22,923 bases of DNA from Lingula anatina (taxonomy: Eukaryota; Brachiopoda; Lingulata; Lingulida; Lingulidae): NCBI RefSeq assembly GCF_001039355.2, contig NW_019776081.1, positions 82,408 through 105,330 on the forward strand, given 5' to 3'. Under the pieces are notes generated by a model. It saw nothing but the letters and a program-made list of their open reading frames with translations. It was not told the origin of the DNA and did not search any database. The first letter of the stretch is position 1, and every line of letters starts with the position of its first letter. Below, in pieces: positions 21,245 to 22,923 of this stretch. Position numbers and translations under genes: made by a program.

Positions 21245-22310
21245 TATTTATTTAACGTTAGAACGTGATATTAGACTACAATGTGATTTATTTGACTTTC
21301 ATTTGAAAAAATGATGTCCTTTTTGAATGTGGTAGGCATCATGTTTGTAGAATGTGGGGTCTCTTACAATGACCCGTTCGAAAGAAAGTTGAAATAACAA
21401 GATTTTGCAAATTAGATAGATAATATATAATAATTTATTAAACCAATAAAATACAAATGTATAACATCTGGAATTTTTTGCCCTGTAATAGCACCATTAT
21501 TGAATAAAACTTTTTAAATGTACTAAAATGAAATTACGTATTAGTGTGAAAAAGAATTACTGCTGAAGGATAAAAGCTAGATAAAAATCACTTACTACCC
21601 TCAAAAACTAAAAGCTTCGAGATACTGGGTAAAAATTTGAATAGAATTTGAGCTGGATCAGTCATGATGGAAGCTGTTTTATTCTTAACCCTATCGAGAT
21701 AAAATGAATGAATGGAAGTATTGGCAAGTGCGACCGCCCATCACATAATCCCAGCAGTTGAGTTAAAACTGGCGGCGAATAAACATGTGTAAATTTAAAA
21801 AAATAATAAAATTTCTTTTCCATTCATCAGTTCCTCTGGAGATGTCGCGTTGTCTTTTGGCGTAGTCACTGTATTACACCTATACTAACTTATCAGTGTA
21901 ATGATTGACGTGTGTTTATATAACTCAATTTCATTCAGGGTAGATAAAGTGAGCTGATAACTTGGTTTTAATCTCTCCATTCAAAGTTGGCGTTTGGAAA
22001 TATATGATAGTCAACATCAATTTCATACACCACTGTTAACGAACTTTAAATATTGAAGACATTTTTCGGCGTTTTCTTCTGTTAAATATTTGTGAGAGTG
22101 GGTCAAAATCGTTTTTCAAGTGGTCGCAGGCAGTGTAACAGGGACACTAGGTAGAGCTACACGAAGTGGGATTGTAGTAATTTTTCTGTGAGCCGTCGTC
22201 CTCTACAGCTGGGTATGACGTACCGTCTGGCCACACGGGGCGCTAGTAGTCTTATCTGGTACAAAAATACTGAAAAGTGATTTTTTAAAAATACTATATG
22301 TAAGGGCCCC
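20919..22310. other. AT-rich stretch without recognised genes
   Basis: Apart from a GA microsatellite interrupted by GATA (about 21214-21244), no gene, RNA or transposase was recognised on either strand. If the two hAT-like ends belong together, this would be the non-coding interior. Confidence 0.5.
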
Positions 22311-22337
22311 TGATATTAGAGGGTAGGCACGCCACTG
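22311..22337 (-). mobile_element. hAT-like terminus, minus orientation
   Basis: On the minus strand the sequence from 22337 reads CAGTGGCGTGCCTACCCTCT, which fits a common hAT-type terminal motif (CAGTGGCGTGCC). It points toward lower coordinates. Confidence 0.45.
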
Positions 22338-22397
22338 CTCGTCATCTGTTAAAGGAGAAACTAAAATGATTTTCACTATCAATAAGTAGGCCCCTAC

Positions 22398-22435
22398 TAG
22401 TGTGATAGGGACCATTCCCAGCCCCTATCGTACTA
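22398..22435. repeat. Hairpin with 13-bp stem
   Basis: TAGTGTGATAGGG at 22398-22410 pairs with CCCTATCGTACTA at 22423-22435. Eleven Watson-Crick pairs and two G-T pairs enclose a 12-base loop. Confidence 0.7.
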
Positions 22436-22440
22436 ACTGT

Positions 22441-22534
22441 GGATCGATCTATCTCCGAGTGGATTCTCGCTAAATTACAGTTAACTTAAGCGGCTTAGAT
22501 GTCTGTCACGCCTACTGAAGCTGCTAGGGGGTAA
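22441..22534 (-). repeat. Inverted partner of the 5782-5874 dispersed repeat
   Basis: Its reverse complement matches 5782-5874 at roughly 78 percent, with the 17-base core intact. The hairpin at 22513-22556 overlaps its 5' end. Confidence 0.75.
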
Positions 22535-22556
22535 TTATCGTTAAGCAGCTTCAGTA
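22513..22556. repeat. Hairpin with perfect 13-bp stem
   Basis: TACTGAAGCTGCT at 22513-22525 is the exact reverse complement of AGCAGCTTCAGTA at 22544-22556, with an 18-base loop. No flanking features of a known RNA class were seen. Confidence 0.8.
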
Positions 22557-22923
22557 TCGTTCGCATCCACGTACTCAGTGGGAGATCAAATGCCTTTCAT
22601 TCGCTGCTTAAATCTTCATTTTAATACGTCGGAATCAGGGTGTTGGGAGATCGAATATAGAAATAAGAACGGTTGAGAGAACAGAAAATATTTGATCAAT
22701 CTTTAACTAGAGAGGGGAGTGAAATGATACTATTAGGCTCCATAGAGGTGTTCAAAAATTGTGCTACTGTCGGTATTTCACGAAGTCAGCAAGGGGTATT
22801 GGGTATAGTTTTCACTCAGCAATAACCACGCCTCGGTGCATGGGAGTTGTAGATTCCACACTGAAAATGCCAATAAAAAATGAAAATTTACCCCTAAAAA
22901 TTCATAACTTCAAAAAAAAAAAA
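22557..22923. other. Right end, nothing recognised
   Basis: No coding or repeat signal except a terminal A run (about 22912-22923), at which the window stops. Confidence 0.5.

Noticed and set aside
20651-22337. A complete 1.69-kb hAT element between the two AGTGGCG termini.
   Set aside because: The 8 bases flanking each end do not match, similarity of the ends is confined to about 8 bases, and no interior transposase is visible. Kept as two separate termini.

Overview
This window is eukaryotic nuclear DNA, not bacterial: genes have GT-AG introns, there are non-LTR retrotransposon fragments, long poly-A runs, (TC)n(AC)n and (TA)n microsatellites, and a C2H2 zinc-finger gene. It is AT-rich. 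The repeat style suggests a marine invertebrate; an echinoderm is my best guess, at low confidence. Five single N positions (2867, 10092, 11187, 13213, 19824) look like contig joins, and two of them (11187 and 19824) sit exactly where a duplicated sequence starts.

Layout: (1) 1-4322 is a large repeat (copy 1) ending in a decayed LINE with a poly-A tail. (2) 4323-8500 is mostly AT-rich non-coding DNA. It holds two candidate minus-strand 3' exons (5324-5723), a dispersed repeat (5782-5874) and a 1.13-kb segment bounded by 29-bp inverted repeats (6256-7381). (3) 8575-9393 is a plus-strand C2H2 zinc-finger ORF, with a decayed finger just upstream. (4) 9530-11187 holds CpG-richer DNA, a poly-A/(TA)n tract, a truncated copy of a neighbouring gene's last exon, and a candidate minus-strand first exon split by an in-frame stop. 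(5) 11395-13900 holds a complete four-exon minus-strand gene for a 190-residue protein with a signal peptide and hydrophobic segments, with CRE and E-box palindromes upstream. (6) 14015-15100 has a hAT-like terminus and a 34-bp minisatellite. (7) 15091-19823 is copy 2 of the large repeat, carrying an extra LINE insertion. (8) 19825-20650 is a partial third copy. (9) 20651-22923 is low in coding content, with a 120-bp tandem repeat, hAT-like termini, hairpins and an inverted partner of the 5782 repeat.

The genes do not form a pathway. The two best-supported ones are the membrane/secretory protein (minus) and the zinc-finger protein (plus). Most of the remaining structure is repeat-driven: segmental copies, nested LINE insertion, and a partial duplication of a terminal exon with its 3' UTR. 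I found no clear novel system. The most interesting items are the unrecognised membrane gene and its duplicated tail, the exon interrupted by TAA, and the zinc fingers with Cys in place of the core Leu.
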